The notes below the pieces were generated by a model. The model was not told where the DNA came from. It made no database searches and was given only the letters and a program-made list of their open reading frames with translations. From Uloborus plumipes (Eukaryota; Arthropoda; Arachnida; Araneae; Uloboridae): a stretch of 64,000 nt of DNA. Positions 10,871 through 22,571 of the stretch are shown here, one piece after another. Within the stretch, counting starts at the first letter, position 1. Each line of letters begins with the position of its first letter. The position numbers were made by a program, and so were the translations under genes. The stretch is from NCBI GenBank assembly GCA_038373865.1, contig JAXGGA010001067.1, positions 1 to 64,000 on the forward strand, given 5' to 3'.

Positions 10871-11420
10871 AACAAAGTATACCTCTCTCATCCAGGGACG
10901 TCATTTCAAGTTTTTCCAAAGGGTCCAAACGCAATGCAATTTCACCGGGAAACATCAAAAACCACGCCCACTTATATGTAAATACATTGATTTCTCAAAG
11001 CCAGGGGGGGCAGTTGACCCCCCCCCTGCCTCCCCTAAATGACGTGCCTGCTCTCATCTGATAAATAGGCACATGAAAACTATTCAAAAAAATAAATAAA
11101 GCTGCATAAAAAAAATTCCTCCTAAATAAAATTTCTCAAAGTTTATTATTAATCCGTTGCCAATAATTATGAATAAATAAATAAATAAATAGCAAAAATC
11201 GTCTGCACAGTTACTTCTTTTAAGAGTAGGAGTCTGTATTTTTTTTCCAAACCTGAGTCAGATTTGGAGGCGAGGATTCATAATTGGAGTAGAAAAGTCA
11301 GAGTCTCCAATTGTAATCGACAGGCGGAGTTTGAGTCAAAGGCTCTAAAATTCTAATAGTCGGAGTTCTAATAGTCGGAGTTTTTTTTCGAGCCTACAAT
11401 TCTGCCATGGCTGCGAAGTA
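10871..11420 (+). mobile_element. Host copy of satellite element, right part
   Basis: This resumes the copy broken at 6750. AACAAAGTATACCTCTCTCATC continues into sequence that matches 6890-7330 of the inserted copy, including the ATCGTCTG and TTAATCCGTTGCCA motifs and the closing GAGCCTACAATTCTGCCATGG. It is interrupted by a small hAT-like MITE at 10893-11050. The true right end of the host copy was not identified. Confidence 0.6.
10893..11050. mobile_element. 158-bp hAT-like MITE with 8-bp TSD
   Basis: Terminal inverted repeats are CAGGGACGTCATTT and AAATGACGTGCCTG. The 8-bp word CTCTCATC is present immediately before (10885-10892) and after (11051-11058). The related sequence at 6906-6925 carries CTCTCATC only once, which supports the insertion. 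The interior holds G and C runs around 11005-11026 and no reading frame. Confidence 0.88.
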
Positions 11421-11972
11421 AAATTCCTAGTCAAATATTCGGTGTCGGACTCGGAAACAAAAGGCACTCACTTTCTGGCATAATTTGCTGCTGTTCTTTT
11501 AGTGTAGAAACCTTTATGGAAGTCCAGTTTACTGGAGACTTCCTGGTATAATTGCAGTTGTTTTTTAAGTATAGAAACCTTCATGAAAGTCCAGTTAATA
11601 GGAGATTTTCTGGTACATTTGTAGTTGATTTTTTAGTGTAGAAAACTTTATGAGAGTCCAGTCTGTTGGAGATTTTCTGGCATATATGCAGCTGTTTTTT
11701 TTAGTAGTGTAGAAACCATTGCGAAAGTCTAGTTTATTGGAGATTTTCTGGCATAATTACAACTGTTGTTTCAGCGTAGAAACCTTTATGAAAGTCCAGT
11801 TTATTGGAAATTTTCTGATGTAATTGCAGCTGTTGTTTAAGTGTAGAAACTTTTATGAAAGTTCAGTTTACTGGAGATTTTTTGGGGTAATTGCACTTGT
11901 TATTTGAAGGTCGAAACTTTTATGAAAATCCAGTTAAATGGAGATTTTGTGGCATCATTGCAGTTGTTTTTT

Positions 11973-12740
11973 ACTTCCTGTTACGTAGTAAAGGAAGTAT
12001 TGTAATCGCGAAAAATAAATAGACTCAAATTCGGATCTAAATTTTGATTTTGCTCACCCCCGAATGAATGTTGAGTCGTTTTTTCGACTTGTCAGCACGT
12101 GCATATGAACCTACCAACATATGACCTGCCGAAAAATCCTTTTCAACCACCCCCGAGTTAATTACGACGAGTATTCTCGTGACGTCTTTCTGTACGTACG
12201 TATGTATGTCGCATAATTCAAAAACTATATGCCGTAGAAGCTTCTGGTTTGGTATGTACGCTCTGAGGGGTGTCTAGTTGTGCACCTCTTCTTGAGGTTG
12301 CATTCGAATGTCGCCAAGGGGGTGTTTTGTCCCTTTTTTGGGGTAAATCAATGTTAAATTAAATGCAGACTAAAATGATATGAATTAGCGCAACCACTAT
12401 GCGATTTGTCGCCCAGCTTTTGGTCGCCAAATGTCTGACTCTAACTTGGAGATATGTCGCCAAGTTGGCGACAAATTTGGTGAAAAAATTATTTTTTGAA
12501 TTTTGGTTCAATTTGGCGCTATTGGTGACATTTTGCGAAAAATCCACTGAATGATGTTAAAATCGGCTATATTTAGAAAATTAATCATTGTAAAACATTT
12601 TTTTGCATTGTTTCGTTTCAAGCTAGGGGTGTAAATGTTTGAATTGTTATCTTGCTCACTCTAAGCACTATTTTAACACTTAAGGCATCTACTAAGAAAT
12701 TTACACATAAAAGGAAGTAGTGTGGGAGCCATACCAGATA
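11973..12740 (+). mobile_element. ACTTCC repeat family, copy 1
   Basis: The left end is a hairpin (ACTTCC..TTACGTAGTAAAGGAAGT) and the right end reads ACACATAAAAGGAAGTAGTG followed by CCATACCAGAT. Between them lie conserved blocks: CTCACCCCCGAATGAATGTT, CAGCACGTGCATATG, GACGAGT.TTCTCGTGACGTC, a TATG-rich stretch, and multiple GGCGACA/TTGGCGATA motifs. It sits in a T-run of the 70-bp satellite. Nine copies occur in this window; they carry no conserved protein. Confidence 0.85.
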
Positions 12741-13070
12741 TTTTAGTGTAGAAACCTTCATGAAAGCCCTGTTTACTGGAGATTTTCTGGTATATTTGTG
12801 GTTGTTATTTTAGTGTAGAAACTTTTATGAGAGTCCAGTTTGTTGGAGATTTTCTGCCATATATGCAGCTGTTTTTTTAGTAGTGTAGAAACCATTACGA
12901 AAGTCCAATTTACTGGAGATTTTTGGATATAATTGCAGCTGTTGTTTAAGTGTAGAAAATTTTATGAATGTCCAGTTTATTGGAGATTTTCGGTTCACAA
13001 TTGCGGCTCTTGTTTCAGGCGCAGAAACCTTTATGAACGGTCAGTTTGTTGAAGATTTTCTGGTATAATT

Positions 13071-13305
13071 GAATCGGTAAGTGCATAAACAACGTCAGTC
13101 AAGGACTTCAAATTGTTCAGGAGAGAGAAAAAGTCTAAATTCTAGCATTGTTTCTATGGTCAAAGTTCAAATAACAGGCGTCGTATCTTTCGAATTACTG
13201 ATGGGATTTTTAACCTCAACACGCGCTTGCCTCCCAAAGCTTGTTTCAACAAAAAACGAATTTTCAAATTTTTGTGACTGATCTTGTTTTTGCACTCACC
13301 GATTC
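13071..13305. mobile_element. 235-bp MITE in the 70-bp satellite
   Basis: Terminal inverted repeats are GAATCGGTAAGTGCATAAAC and GTTTTTGCACTCACCGATTC (a few mismatches), with AATT on each side (13067-13070 and 13306-13309) as a candidate 4-bp TSD. It splits one satellite unit whose remainder (GCAG.TGTT) follows directly. Non-coding; superfamily not assigned. Confidence 0.8.
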
Positions 13306-13475
13306 AATTGCAGTTTTGTTTGAGTGTAGAAACTTTTATGAAAGTCCAGTTTACTAGAGATTTTCTGGCATGTGGTACTTTTTTTTGCAGGGTAGACGGA
13401 ATACTATTTTGCTAATAGCAGTACGTTTCAACCTCCTTGTATTTTTTCCTAAAATTCTGATAGCAATTCGGATAG

Positions 13476-14228
13476 TACAGTGTAACAGATGAATGCTGTT
13501 TTTACAATATGATACAGCTAATTGTACAGCAATTTTACAGTAATAAACTGTAAAACTACTAATTTTACAGTAGTAAACTGTAAAATTGCTAGTTAGCAGT
13601 AATAAACTGCAAAATTGCTAGTTTATAGTTTATTACTGTACATTTTATAGCTTTAAACTGGAGCATCTGCTGCCAATATTACACTATTGTTTTTACAGTA
13701 TAATACAGCTAATTTTATGGTAACAGGCAGTAAAATTGTTAATTTTACAGTAATAAACTGTAAGGGCCGTGGTGGCCCGATCGGTAAGGCATCGGACTCG
13801 TGTCCGGAGGGACCCGGGTTCGATCCCAGCCGATCAAAGATCCACCGTCTTGATTAATGGTGGCTGGGAGGCGTTAAAAATGTGGTCACAAAGTCCTCCA
13901 AGTGAAACGATACCTCTGGGGGTGCTGGGCCTAGGGTTTGCTCGACCCTAGGTTCTGGTTCAAAATTAAGAACAGAGCGCTCTTCAGGGCCCTATCCCGG
14001 TTAAACCACGAAGATGTGGTGGGTACGGGGGACCCTGGAGTGTGAAATGAAGTAATAAACTGTAAAATTGCTAGTTTTACAGTAATAAACTGTAAAATAG
14101 CTAGTTTTTTAGTAATAGACTGTAAAATAACTAGTTTTACAGTTTATTACTGCGCTTTTACAATTTTAAATTGAAACCTCTGTTTTCAGTATTATATTTT
14201 AAAAACAAAAACTTATTTTTTGCATTGG
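13476..14228. mobile_element. Foldback element, ACTGTAAAA family, copy 4
   Basis: It opens with TACAGTGTAACAGATGAATG and closes with ACTTATTTTTTGCATTGGAG, with the family's palindromic units between. A SINE of about 287 bases interrupts it at 13764-14050, within one AGTAATAAACTGTAA unit. Without the SINE it would be about 450 bases, similar to the other copies. Confidence 0.75.
13764..14050 (+). mobile_element. tRNA-derived SINE
   Basis: The 5' part is tRNA-like: a GGTGGCCCGATCGGTAAGGC A-box region and a good B box, GGTTCGATCCC, at about 13817-13827, the two internal promoter parts used by RNA polymerase III. An unrelated body follows, with GGTGGCTGGGAGGCG and CTCGACCCTAGGTTCTGG, and the 3' end is a GTGAAATGA-type tail. 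The 15-base word AGTAATAAACTGTAA lies on each side (13749-13763, 14051-14065). It could be a TSD, but the host is itself a repeat of that word, so this is ambiguous. Confidence 0.88.
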
Positions 14229-15608
14229 AGGTGTTCGGATAATTGTGCACACATTTTAAAATTGTTAAAAGCCAGTAAATTTCTTAAATTATAATCTGTT
14301 TAATGTGTGAAAATGTCGCCGTAGGAGAACATAAACATCATTTCTAAACCAATTTAAATCTTACATGTGAAAATATCCGAAGAAGATACGTCGAATATTA
14401 TTTTAACGTCCCCATGCCGATATGTTACGATTATCTGATGCAGCTAAAATTTTGATTGCATCGTTTCGATTAAAACACAGAAAGCTCCGAAGCTTTGGAA
14501 TAGCGATTATAAATAGTAAACGACCTTTGGAAGTTGTAAAATACTTGTCTGGAGCAGACAGAAACTTTCCCAATTAATGAGAAATTTATCGTCGAGACAA
14601 CTTATGGGGGGGGGGGGGATGATTAATGAAAGTAATATGAATATTTTAATAAAGTTATTCCCATCTAACACTTAATGATTTAATAAGACAACTTTGAGGA
14701 TTGAAATGACATCGAAATGACTTGAAACTAAGCTTCAATTAAGTAAAACAGAATAGGAATAGATTGGAAGGAAGACATTGTTATCTTAATATGCGTTGTG
14801 TCAGGGCCGTCACCATACCTTAGTTTTGGGGAGGGTTTTATCGAGCCTGAAATCTATAATGTCAATAAAATTTGATTTTATGTTATATATTCTGTTGATT
14901 TTCGTTATAAGGGATGTCAAAAGGATATCAACATGAAAAATGTAAAAAAAAATGACTCATCTTTTCAATAAAGAAAAAAAAAAAAAGTGGAGAGATGATT
15001 TAACTCAAATACGCGCATTCGAATGAGTACTTTTGAAATTTTTATCCTACGACACTGGTAAGATGTGTTAAGTTGTAGTTTGGTACTCACAATCTGAAGA
15101 ATTATGGTGTTTCGTTTTAATGGCATTAAAAATTCAAAGTGAAAGGTGTATTGTTAAGAAATTATGTTTGCAATAGCTACAATGACAGTAAATACTGCAG
15201 TAAAAACACTTAATTTGTACTCTAATCATTCAATAATGAAAATTTCATTTCGCAAATGCAGTTTCAAAGTCCAAAAGGAAAATCAAAATAAACGAGAAAT
15301 AACATTTTTTTAGTGAGGAACTATGAAAAGCATTTTTGCAATAGTTTTTAAAAATTTCGGAGATGGCTTGAACACCAAAAACCCATCCCGTAAATACGGC
15401 TCTTCGTTATGCGTATAAACTTGATTGCAAGTGTGGAAACTTGATAAAATCGACTACCTGAGCTGCACGAAGCATTTGACGTGACAGCAGTAATTAAAAA
15501 CATCAAAATATTTTAAACTAATTTTTCGAAAACTAAGCATTTCGAAAAAGTGCATTGTAATTTTTTTTTTTTTTTTTGCAGATTCAAAAGAAATAATTTA
15601 GTTATAGT
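14229..15608. other. Unassigned AT-rich sequence
   Basis: No coding region, RNA gene or clear element end is visible. A run of Gs lies near 14607-14618 and poly-A/T tracts at 14980 and 15560. The segment ends at the TTAA target of the element that starts at 15613. Confidence 0.5.
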
Positions 15609-16078
15609 TTAACCCATTAATGCCTAGCGTCCTTTTTTTGGGGCGGTCCAAAAAAGGGTCTCAATTTCCCCAAAATGAACATTTCAATCAAATAACAGTG
15701 TTCAATTAGTGCCTTGGTATTGTTTTAATTCGTTTTTAACAGATTGCAGTACATAACCATTGTAAAGTGTGTTCTGTAGCCGTTTTAATATGATCTTTAT
15801 CAAAAATGACATCGTTCACAATCTCAAGAAAAAAAGTTATCCCAGCTTCCCAGTTTGTGTTAATCGCTGATTTTATTTCTTCTTATGAAATGTCTTTTTA
15901 GCCTACTTTAACGTTAAAAATAAAAGAAAGACGAAAAAAGTAGAAAAAGTGGCTTCATGCATCTAAAAAATATCGCCAAGTCAAAAAAATATCGTCAAGT
16001 TGAAAAAATATCGCCAATTACGAAAAAAAAAAAAGCCGAAAAGAAATCTCCGCAAGGATACTTTATTACCGCATTTAA

Positions 16079-16299
16079 CCCTCTCGGCACCCTGGACCTC
16101 ATATGAGGCTCCTACTTTTGAACTCAATTTTGGAAGAAGTAAACACTTAAAATGATTTTTTTTCCGTCAGTGACTCCACCTATTCATATAGATCACATAT
16201 GAGGCTCCTAAGTGAAAAAAAATCATTTTAAGTGTTTACTTCTTCCAAAATTGAGTTCAAAAGTAGGAGCCTCATATGAGGTCCAGGGTGCCGAGAGGG
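16079..16299. mobile_element. 221-bp TTAA-flanked palindromic MITE
   Basis: Its arms of about 90-100 bases are near-perfect reverse complements, from CCCTCTCGGCACCCTGGACC to GGTCCAGGGTGCCGAGAGGG, and include CCTCATATGAGG. TTAA lies at 16075-16078 and 16300-16303, a piggyBac-type target. It splits copy B of the satellite element, so it is the innermost of three nested insertions. Confidence 0.9.
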
Positions 16300-17481
16300 T
16301 TAAATTTTAAATTTGAACATTTTTGGTTCAACATTGAACCGTTCAAGCAACCTTTCCCCTCCTAATAACTTTAAAGTGAACCGTCCGAATTGAATAAACT
16401 TTTGAAAAAAAAAGCCAAAAAGAAATAAAAAGGGAAAATGAATATCAAAAAATGAAAAATTTGAAAGTAGGGTATTGAGATGGGGAATTTGTGTGTCGGT
16501 CGGTCGGTCTGGCTGTCCCCCCCCCCTAATAACTTTTGAATGAACATTCCGATTTTGACAAACTTTTTTTTGTTGGAAAGATCTCGGTGAGTACAGCTCA
16601 TTCCCATATTTGATTTTTCGATTTGAAAGTTGTGTTCAAAAGATCTTATCAAGGATACTTCATTCCCGTATTTACATTTCCGATTTGAACAATTTTTCGT
16701 TCAACATTGCACCGCTCAAGCAAGCTGTCATCCCTAATAACTTTTGAGTGAACAGTCCGATTTAACTAAACTTTTTTTTTGTTCGAAGGATCTCAGCAAG
16801 GATACTTCATTATCATATTTAAATTTTCAATTTGAACATTTTTTCGTTCAACATTGAACCGTTCAAGCAACCTTTCCCCACCTAATAACTTCTGAGTGAA
16901 CCATCCGAATGGAATAAACTTTTTTTTCTTTTTGAAAAATCTTAGAGAGGCTCATTCCCATTTTTCGCTTTTTGATTTGAACCATTTTTCGTTCAATATT
17001 GAACCGTTCAGAAAAAAAATTAACATTAGCACCTATGGGGAATTTAAGTTGAATGTTGATCCTGAACTTAAAGTCGGATTTCCTTCAAACTAACTTTCTA
17101 AGAAAATGGTTTTGATAAATGATGTTTGTAAAGTATTTTTCTGAATAAGCTTCTGTGAGGACTCTGATTCCGACTCCGACTCCGCAAACATGGCGGAAAT
17201 GCAGGCTCAGAAAAAAAAATGACTGACTGTGCAGACGATTTTTTGTTTATTTATTCATTTGTTTTATCTTATTTATTATTGTTATTATTTTTTCTTTTTT
17301 TTTGGCAGACGATTTTTTTGTAACAAAAATTTTTCATTCACGAGGGCATTTTATTCTTTATTTATATTTAACGACTGGCAACGGATTAAAAGTGAAATTC
17401 GAGACATTTTATTAACGGACGAGTTTTTTTTTCTTTTTTTTTCTTTGTTTGATAAAATGTGTTTTGATGCTCTTTGTACTT

Positions 17482-17483
<2 letters not shown>

Positions 17484-17512
<29 letters not shown>
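17484..17512. repeat. (ATTT)n microsatellite
   Basis: Seven or so four-base units in a row within copy B of the satellite element. The matching place in copy A (about 7021-7060) holds poly-A and AAAT units, so this tract varies between copies. Confidence 0.85.
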
Positions 17513-17513
<1 letters not shown>

Positions 17514-18063
17514 TTTCAAAACGATTGAGCATTTTTTCTACGGAAGAACTGTAACAGTTACATTCTTTAAAAGGTGCGACAAAACTTTATTTATTCGTTT
17601 ATTTACTTTTTACGTGTCTATTTCATCTGATGAGAGGGGTATATTTTGCTTTTAGAAATCAGCTTTAAGTGCTAAAAAGGTATGTTTGACATAATTTTCC
17701 GTCTCAGATAATCGAGAGAATAATAATAAGATGCTAGAATGCCGATGTCGATGTACGGGAAAGTAGGCTCGTTTAGTTCTTGACAGAACTTCTTGTTAAA
17801 TATTATATCGTAGGAAGAAAAAATTTTTAGTAAAAAAAGTATGTACCCTTGTACCCTCTGGGGTCTATCGTAACTTTTAAGGGACGATTTTTCTTTCTTT
17901 AATATATTTTTTTTTTTGCATAATAATTTTTAAATTATTTTTCCTGTCAATTAAACACTGTTTGTAACCAGTTTACAAAATATCTTTGGAAAAAAATGTC
18001 AGGCATTAATGTGTTAAACAAATAAAAACATTCTTTCAGAAAAGTTTTTTTTTTTTTTTTTTA

Positions 18064-18490
18064 CAAATATGAAAGTAATATACCTAATACTAAAGGTTAA
18101 ACTGTATTTTAATGATACTCCAGCTGATTTCCCTCTGATTTTCAAAACTATTGAACATGCGCTTCGTTTACATGCACTTATAATCCACCAACATGTAATA
18201 GTTTTGCCTTTAGCATTAAATATAGTATTAAAGATATTACCTACTTTTATATTTTCAAAGAACGCGAGTTTTATCTTTTATTCAGAGTTACGTACAAACA
18301 AATGAAACTCTTATAATGTTTAGCCTTTAGTATCAATAATAGTATTAAATACATTACTTTTATGTCTGTAAAGAACGAGAATTTTATCTTTTATTCAGAG
18401 ATATTTAACAAACAAACAAACAAACACATATATTTTAACAAACAAGCAAACAAACAAACAAACAACCCCACTTGTCAAACTAATGAAATC
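18064..18490 (-). repeat. Dispersed repeat with TTTG tract, reverse copy
   Basis: Read in reverse it contains GTGGGGTTGTTTGTTTG, AAAAGATAAAATTCTCGTTC, and ACTAAAGGCTAAAC-type sentences, followed by ATTACATGTTGGTGGATTATAA and TCAATAGTTTTGAAAATCAG. The same series in the same order recurs at 24755-25390 and 56660-57075, and a related scrap lies near the right edge of the window. No terminal structure was identified. Confidence 0.7.
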
Positions 18491-18530
18491 GTATTTAATG
18501 AAATGATACCGAACATGCAGCCCTTGCTTA

Positions 18531-20915
18531 CCCTACTAAAAATGACCCATAGAGATCAATAGAAAAATCTATTGATATCGGTAGAGTTCTATTGATATGA
18601 ATTGATTTCTATAGATGTCTCTATTGGTATCGATAGAAGCTATTGATACCTGTAACCTAATGATCATATCCTCAATGGATATCCATAGAAGCCTTATAGA
18701 CATCAATAGAAATTTGGTCAATAGGAAAGCATCCGTATGGATATCAATAGAAGCCCTATTGACATCAATAGAAATTTGGTCAGTAGGAAAGCATTTCAAT
18801 GGATATCAATAGAAGCTTTATAGATATCAATAGAAATCTGGTCAGTAGGATAGTGATCCCAATGGATATATCTTAAACCTTTAATTGACATCAATAGAAA
18901 TCCGATAGGTTATACTAATTCCAATTGATATCTGTAGAAATGAAATCATTAAGTTTAAACTGAAGTAGCAAGTTTTGGTAAAATTAGTGAGCTAGGAAGG
19001 TTAATAATAATAAAAATAAGCACATGATTTTAAACTTTGTAAATAAAGATAACTATAATTTTAAAATAATAAATTTCGACTGAAATTTTAACTGATAAAA
19101 TTTCTGACTTTTTAAAATCTGCTATTACAGATTCATAGATGCCAGACCTTTTTTTTCCTTTATGTTTGAAAAAAATCAATAGTTTTCTTTCAAATCATCA
19201 CGGACATTTGGTTCAACCATTCATTTCAAAGATATTATTTTAAAAAAATAATTAAAGAAAAACACATTTTTATTCTTTAAACTGGATACAAAAAATCTGG
19301 TATGGACCCCACACTACTTCCTTTTACGTGTAAATTTCTTAGTAGTTGCCTTAAGTGTTAAAAAAAGGGCTTGGAGTGAGCAAGGTAACAATTCAAATAT
19401 TTACTCCCCTAATCTGCCGCGAAACAATGCAAAAAATATTTTACAATGGTTAATTTTCTAAATATTGCTGATTTTAAGATCATTCAGTAAATTTTTCGCA
19501 AAATATTGCCAATAGCGCCAAGTTGAACCCAAATTCACAAAAATATTTTTTTCGCCAAATTGGTCGCCAACTTGGCGATATGTCGCCAATTTGGCACACT
19601 TGGCGACACAACCTTGGCACACAAACACTTGGCGACCAAAAGCTTGGCGACATATCGTCAAGTGGTCGCGCCAATTCATATCACTTGAGTCTGCATTGAA
19701 ATTAACACTGATTTACCCCCAAAAAGGGGTAAAACACTCCCTTGGGAACATTCGAATGCAACCACAAGGGGAGGTGCACAACTAGACCATCCTCAGAGCC
19801 TACATACCAAGCTAGAAGCTTCTAAGGCATATAGTTTTTGAGTTATGCGACCCACATACATACATACATCCGCACACACGTACATACAGACGTCACGAGA
19901 AAACTAGTCGTAATTAACTCGGGGGTGGTTGAAAAGGATTTTTCGGCGGCTTTTATGTTGGTAGGTACATATGCACGTGCTGACAGGTCGAAAAAACTAC
20001 TGAACATTCATTCGGGGGTGAGCAAAATCAAAATTTAGACTCAAATTTGAGTGATTTTTTTTTCGCGATCACAATACTTCCTTTACTACGTAAAAGGAAG
20101 TAAAAATGGCCTCTTCATGTGTAAATTGTACGTTGTGCGCATTGTGAAAAATGGAGCATTTGAAGTTCCATAAATAAGTTTGTCTTTAATCTAAGAATCA
20201 TCATTTTGAGGGTCTTTTCCATACATCTCCATGTGATGCATAATGAGTCTCGATGCATATTCATTAAAATTTGAGATTTCAATATAGTGTTATGCCCTGA
20301 TATGTACAAAATCTTTATGCTGTGGCTAATTAATGCTACATAAACAGATAAATTCACTTTATCTACCAGTTTGTTGGCTATCTTAGCTACATTAAAAGGA
20401 TTTTTGCCTCCGCTTCGATCATTGGCTATTCCTAACTCAGGAGTCCATAATCAGGACGAAGCTGCAGTCTTAGGATGCTATGATCGAGCTGTGGGTGACC
20501 CATAAAGATCAATAAAAAGAAATTGTATGGGGAATGAATTACGGATATCAATACTGTTAAATCAGTAGAGACCTATTGATATCAGTAAAGATCAAAACAA
20601 GATCCATAGCATCTTCTAGTGATATCAATAGAACAAAACCGTAGGATCTATGGATATCAATAAAGATCCACAGCATCATAGAATAAAAAAAAATGTACGG
20701 GGAAATGGCCAACGGATATCAATCGAGCTAAATCAGTAGAGGTCTAGTGATATCAGTAGAACAAAACCACAGAATCTATGGATATCAATTGCGATCCATA
20801 GCATCTTGTTCAACTAATATCAGTAAACCTCTACTGATTTAGCTCTATTGATATTCGTTGGCCATTTCCCCGTACAATTTTTTCTATTGATCTCTACGGG
20901 TCATTTTTAGTAGGG
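18531..20915. mobile_element. TA-flanked inverted-terminus element with GATATCAATAG repeats
   Basis: Termini are CCCTACTAAAAATGACCC and GGGTCATTTTTAGTAGGG, with TA outside each end (18529-18530, 20916-20917), a Tc1/mariner-type target. Both subterminal regions are filled with the motif ATGGATATCAATAGAA and its complement in units of about 60 bases. The middle holds a repeat-family insertion (19295-20101) and about 350 unassigned bases. No transposase is visible. Confidence 0.82.
19295..20101 (-). mobile_element. ACTTCC repeat family, copy 2 (reverse)
   Basis: In reverse it runs from ACTTCCTTTTACGTAGTAAA (right) to CCATACCAGAT (left), with all the family's conserved blocks. It is full length at about 800 bases and lies inside the TA-flanked element. 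Two frames on the minus strand at 19458-19679 only reflect the GGCGACA/TTGGCGATA repeats. Confidence 0.85.
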
Positions 20916-20917
20916 TA

Positions 20918-22569
20918 GGAGCGGTTACTCACTGCTTAATACCGAATGTTCGTAGTTTCGTGAAGTACTAGCTGAGTGGCAGGGCTTTGCACGTGGCCGA
21001 CTCCGAGAATAAAAGTTGCGGCCAGTGACGCTGTCTATAAGTCCCGATTAGAATACTAGACATAGCACACAGCGCGAGAAATTAATCAGTTGCCAAAAAA
21101 GTTTTAAATTCCCCACTGCAGGAAAGCCTAAAAGCAACAGCAAGAATTTTATTTGTTCACACTCAAGAGAGAAAAAAAAACGGCAGCGGATACTTGTTTA
21201 GCTCTTGCTTTTGCTCTAATTTTTTCCATGCTCGTGTAGACGACTTTAAGAATCCAATTTAAATTTGATACTCCCAAACCCAAGAATACCCATATCTTTT
21301 TTTCTGATGAAGACATCCGTTAGCATTTTTCAAACCCTTTTTTCAAACGCAATTTTCAAACGCAAAATGTATTTTTTGCGTTCTTTCCAATCAGACTAAC
21401 AGACAGGGTAAATAGTTCATGCATCCAGAAATACATTATACTATGTTCTATCAATTGCTACTTATGTTTTTTCCTTATTTACGTTGTTACATTGTACAAT
21501 GATTACAATGTAACAATGGTTAGTACATGTAAAAAAATGTGATAAAAAGCACCTCCCCATCAGTAACGTTTGAAGCAGCTTAAACAGTAAGCACCTATAG
21601 TTCAAATTTACTTGCATCAGTTCATCAATGTTATAAAATATTAAATAACGTATCTAAATTCTTGTCCGCGACGTAAGTTTAACGTTAAGCATGTTACATA
21701 ACTACTCTCCACAGCGTACTGCAAATCGCAGAAAAGGGGATTTTAACGACAAAGGAAATCCCCTTTCTCTCGAAAGAAAATTTATCGGATCTTCATTTAA
21801 ACATTTGAGCAACTCTTCAAATCATTTATTGTAGAAAAACATCGTTTTTTGCAACGCACTGGAATTGAATCATTATTTTTAACAATAAAAAAAAATTACA
21901 AAGAACCAATAGAAAAGGCTTTTAAGGTCTCTCCCCCTAACTGCTTTTAAATCTCAGTGAAAAGTATAAGAAGGTTGCCGCGTTCCGTTTCTTCGAAAAC
22001 AAGCTCAATAAATCTGTTTTTAGGATAAAGTTCTATGTTTTTGAAATCATTTATTTCTTTAAAACTACGTATAACATAAACAAAGAAATATCTGTTTATC
22101 ATATAATTGTTAGTATTTTAATAGACGCGATTGCTCATGAAGCAATGTAAAAATGACATAAAATTCCCTTTTTGCAAGTTTTTTTGTCTTGTTTTTCTTT
22201 TCCTTTTAAAAACCAATTTCGCTTTTTTTGTGTGTGTGTGTGCATAAAGTATTTATATCCTTTTCTTTATCCCTTAAGTGCAAACTGTTTCTTTATTCAA
22301 TGTTTTTACTTTTGATTTATACAACAGAGGTTATACAAAATCATCTACTAAAAATTCAAACAACAAATTTCCAAATTTTTCGTTTTGAAATAATTGAATT
22401 ATCTTAACTATTACACTGTGCCATACATTTTCCTTCTATCGAAAATAAAAATTCCATTTCAACATTCAAATTAACTTTCTCCATCTAGGGATTATTATAA
22501 TTTACTAAGCCTCTTTTAATTGTTTCTGCCTCATATTTTAACTGGAATTCATGGTTCTGTTTCACTTTA
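20918..22569. other. Unassigned AT-rich sequence
   Basis: About 1.65 kb without a recognisable gene or repeat end. A (TG)n tract lies near 22226-22244. Open frames are short. It could be intron or intergenic background. Confidence 0.5.
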
Positions 22570-22571
22570 TA

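Larger units (their letters stand above)
11470..13385 (+). repeat. ~70-bp satellite, interrupted twice
   Basis: Units of about 62-75 bases carry GTAGAAACCTTTATGAAAG, TCCAGTTTATTGGAGATTTT and CTGGCATAATTGCAGCTGTT. About seven units lie at 11470-11972, five at 12741-13066 and one or two at 13310-13385. The breaks are a repeat element (11973-12740) and a MITE (13071-13305). Units differ at many positions, so the array is old. No open frame is maintained. Confidence 0.85.
15900..17797 (-). mobile_element. Satellite-bearing repeat element, copy B (reverse)
   Basis: In reverse orientation it starts at 17797 with AACAAGAAGTTCTGTCAAG and ends at 15900 with AAAGTAGGCT, the same ends as copy A. It has only a few ~145-bp satellite units and about three 18-bp minisatellite units (15961-16019). 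Its boundaries are exact because it interrupts a TTAA-flanked element known intact elsewhere in the window. A TTAA-flanked palindrome is nested in it at 16079-16299. Confidence 0.85.
15613..18013. mobile_element. TTAA-flanked (piggyBac-like) element, interrupted
   Basis: Termini are CCCATTAATGCCTAGCGTCC at the left and a CAGGCATTAATG type terminus at the right. TTAA lies on both sides (15609-15612, 18014-18017), the insertion signature of piggyBac transposons. A second copy at 59338-59850 is uninterrupted, and alignment to it shows that 15900-17797 is a later insertion between ATGTCTTTT and ATATTATATC. The original was about 0.5 kb, with no transposase. Confidence 0.82.

Noticed and set aside
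6646..17797. Possible CRISPR-like array from regularly spaced ~145-bp repeats
   Set aside because: The units are contiguous satellite repeats without unique spacers, in eukaryotic transposon-rich DNA.
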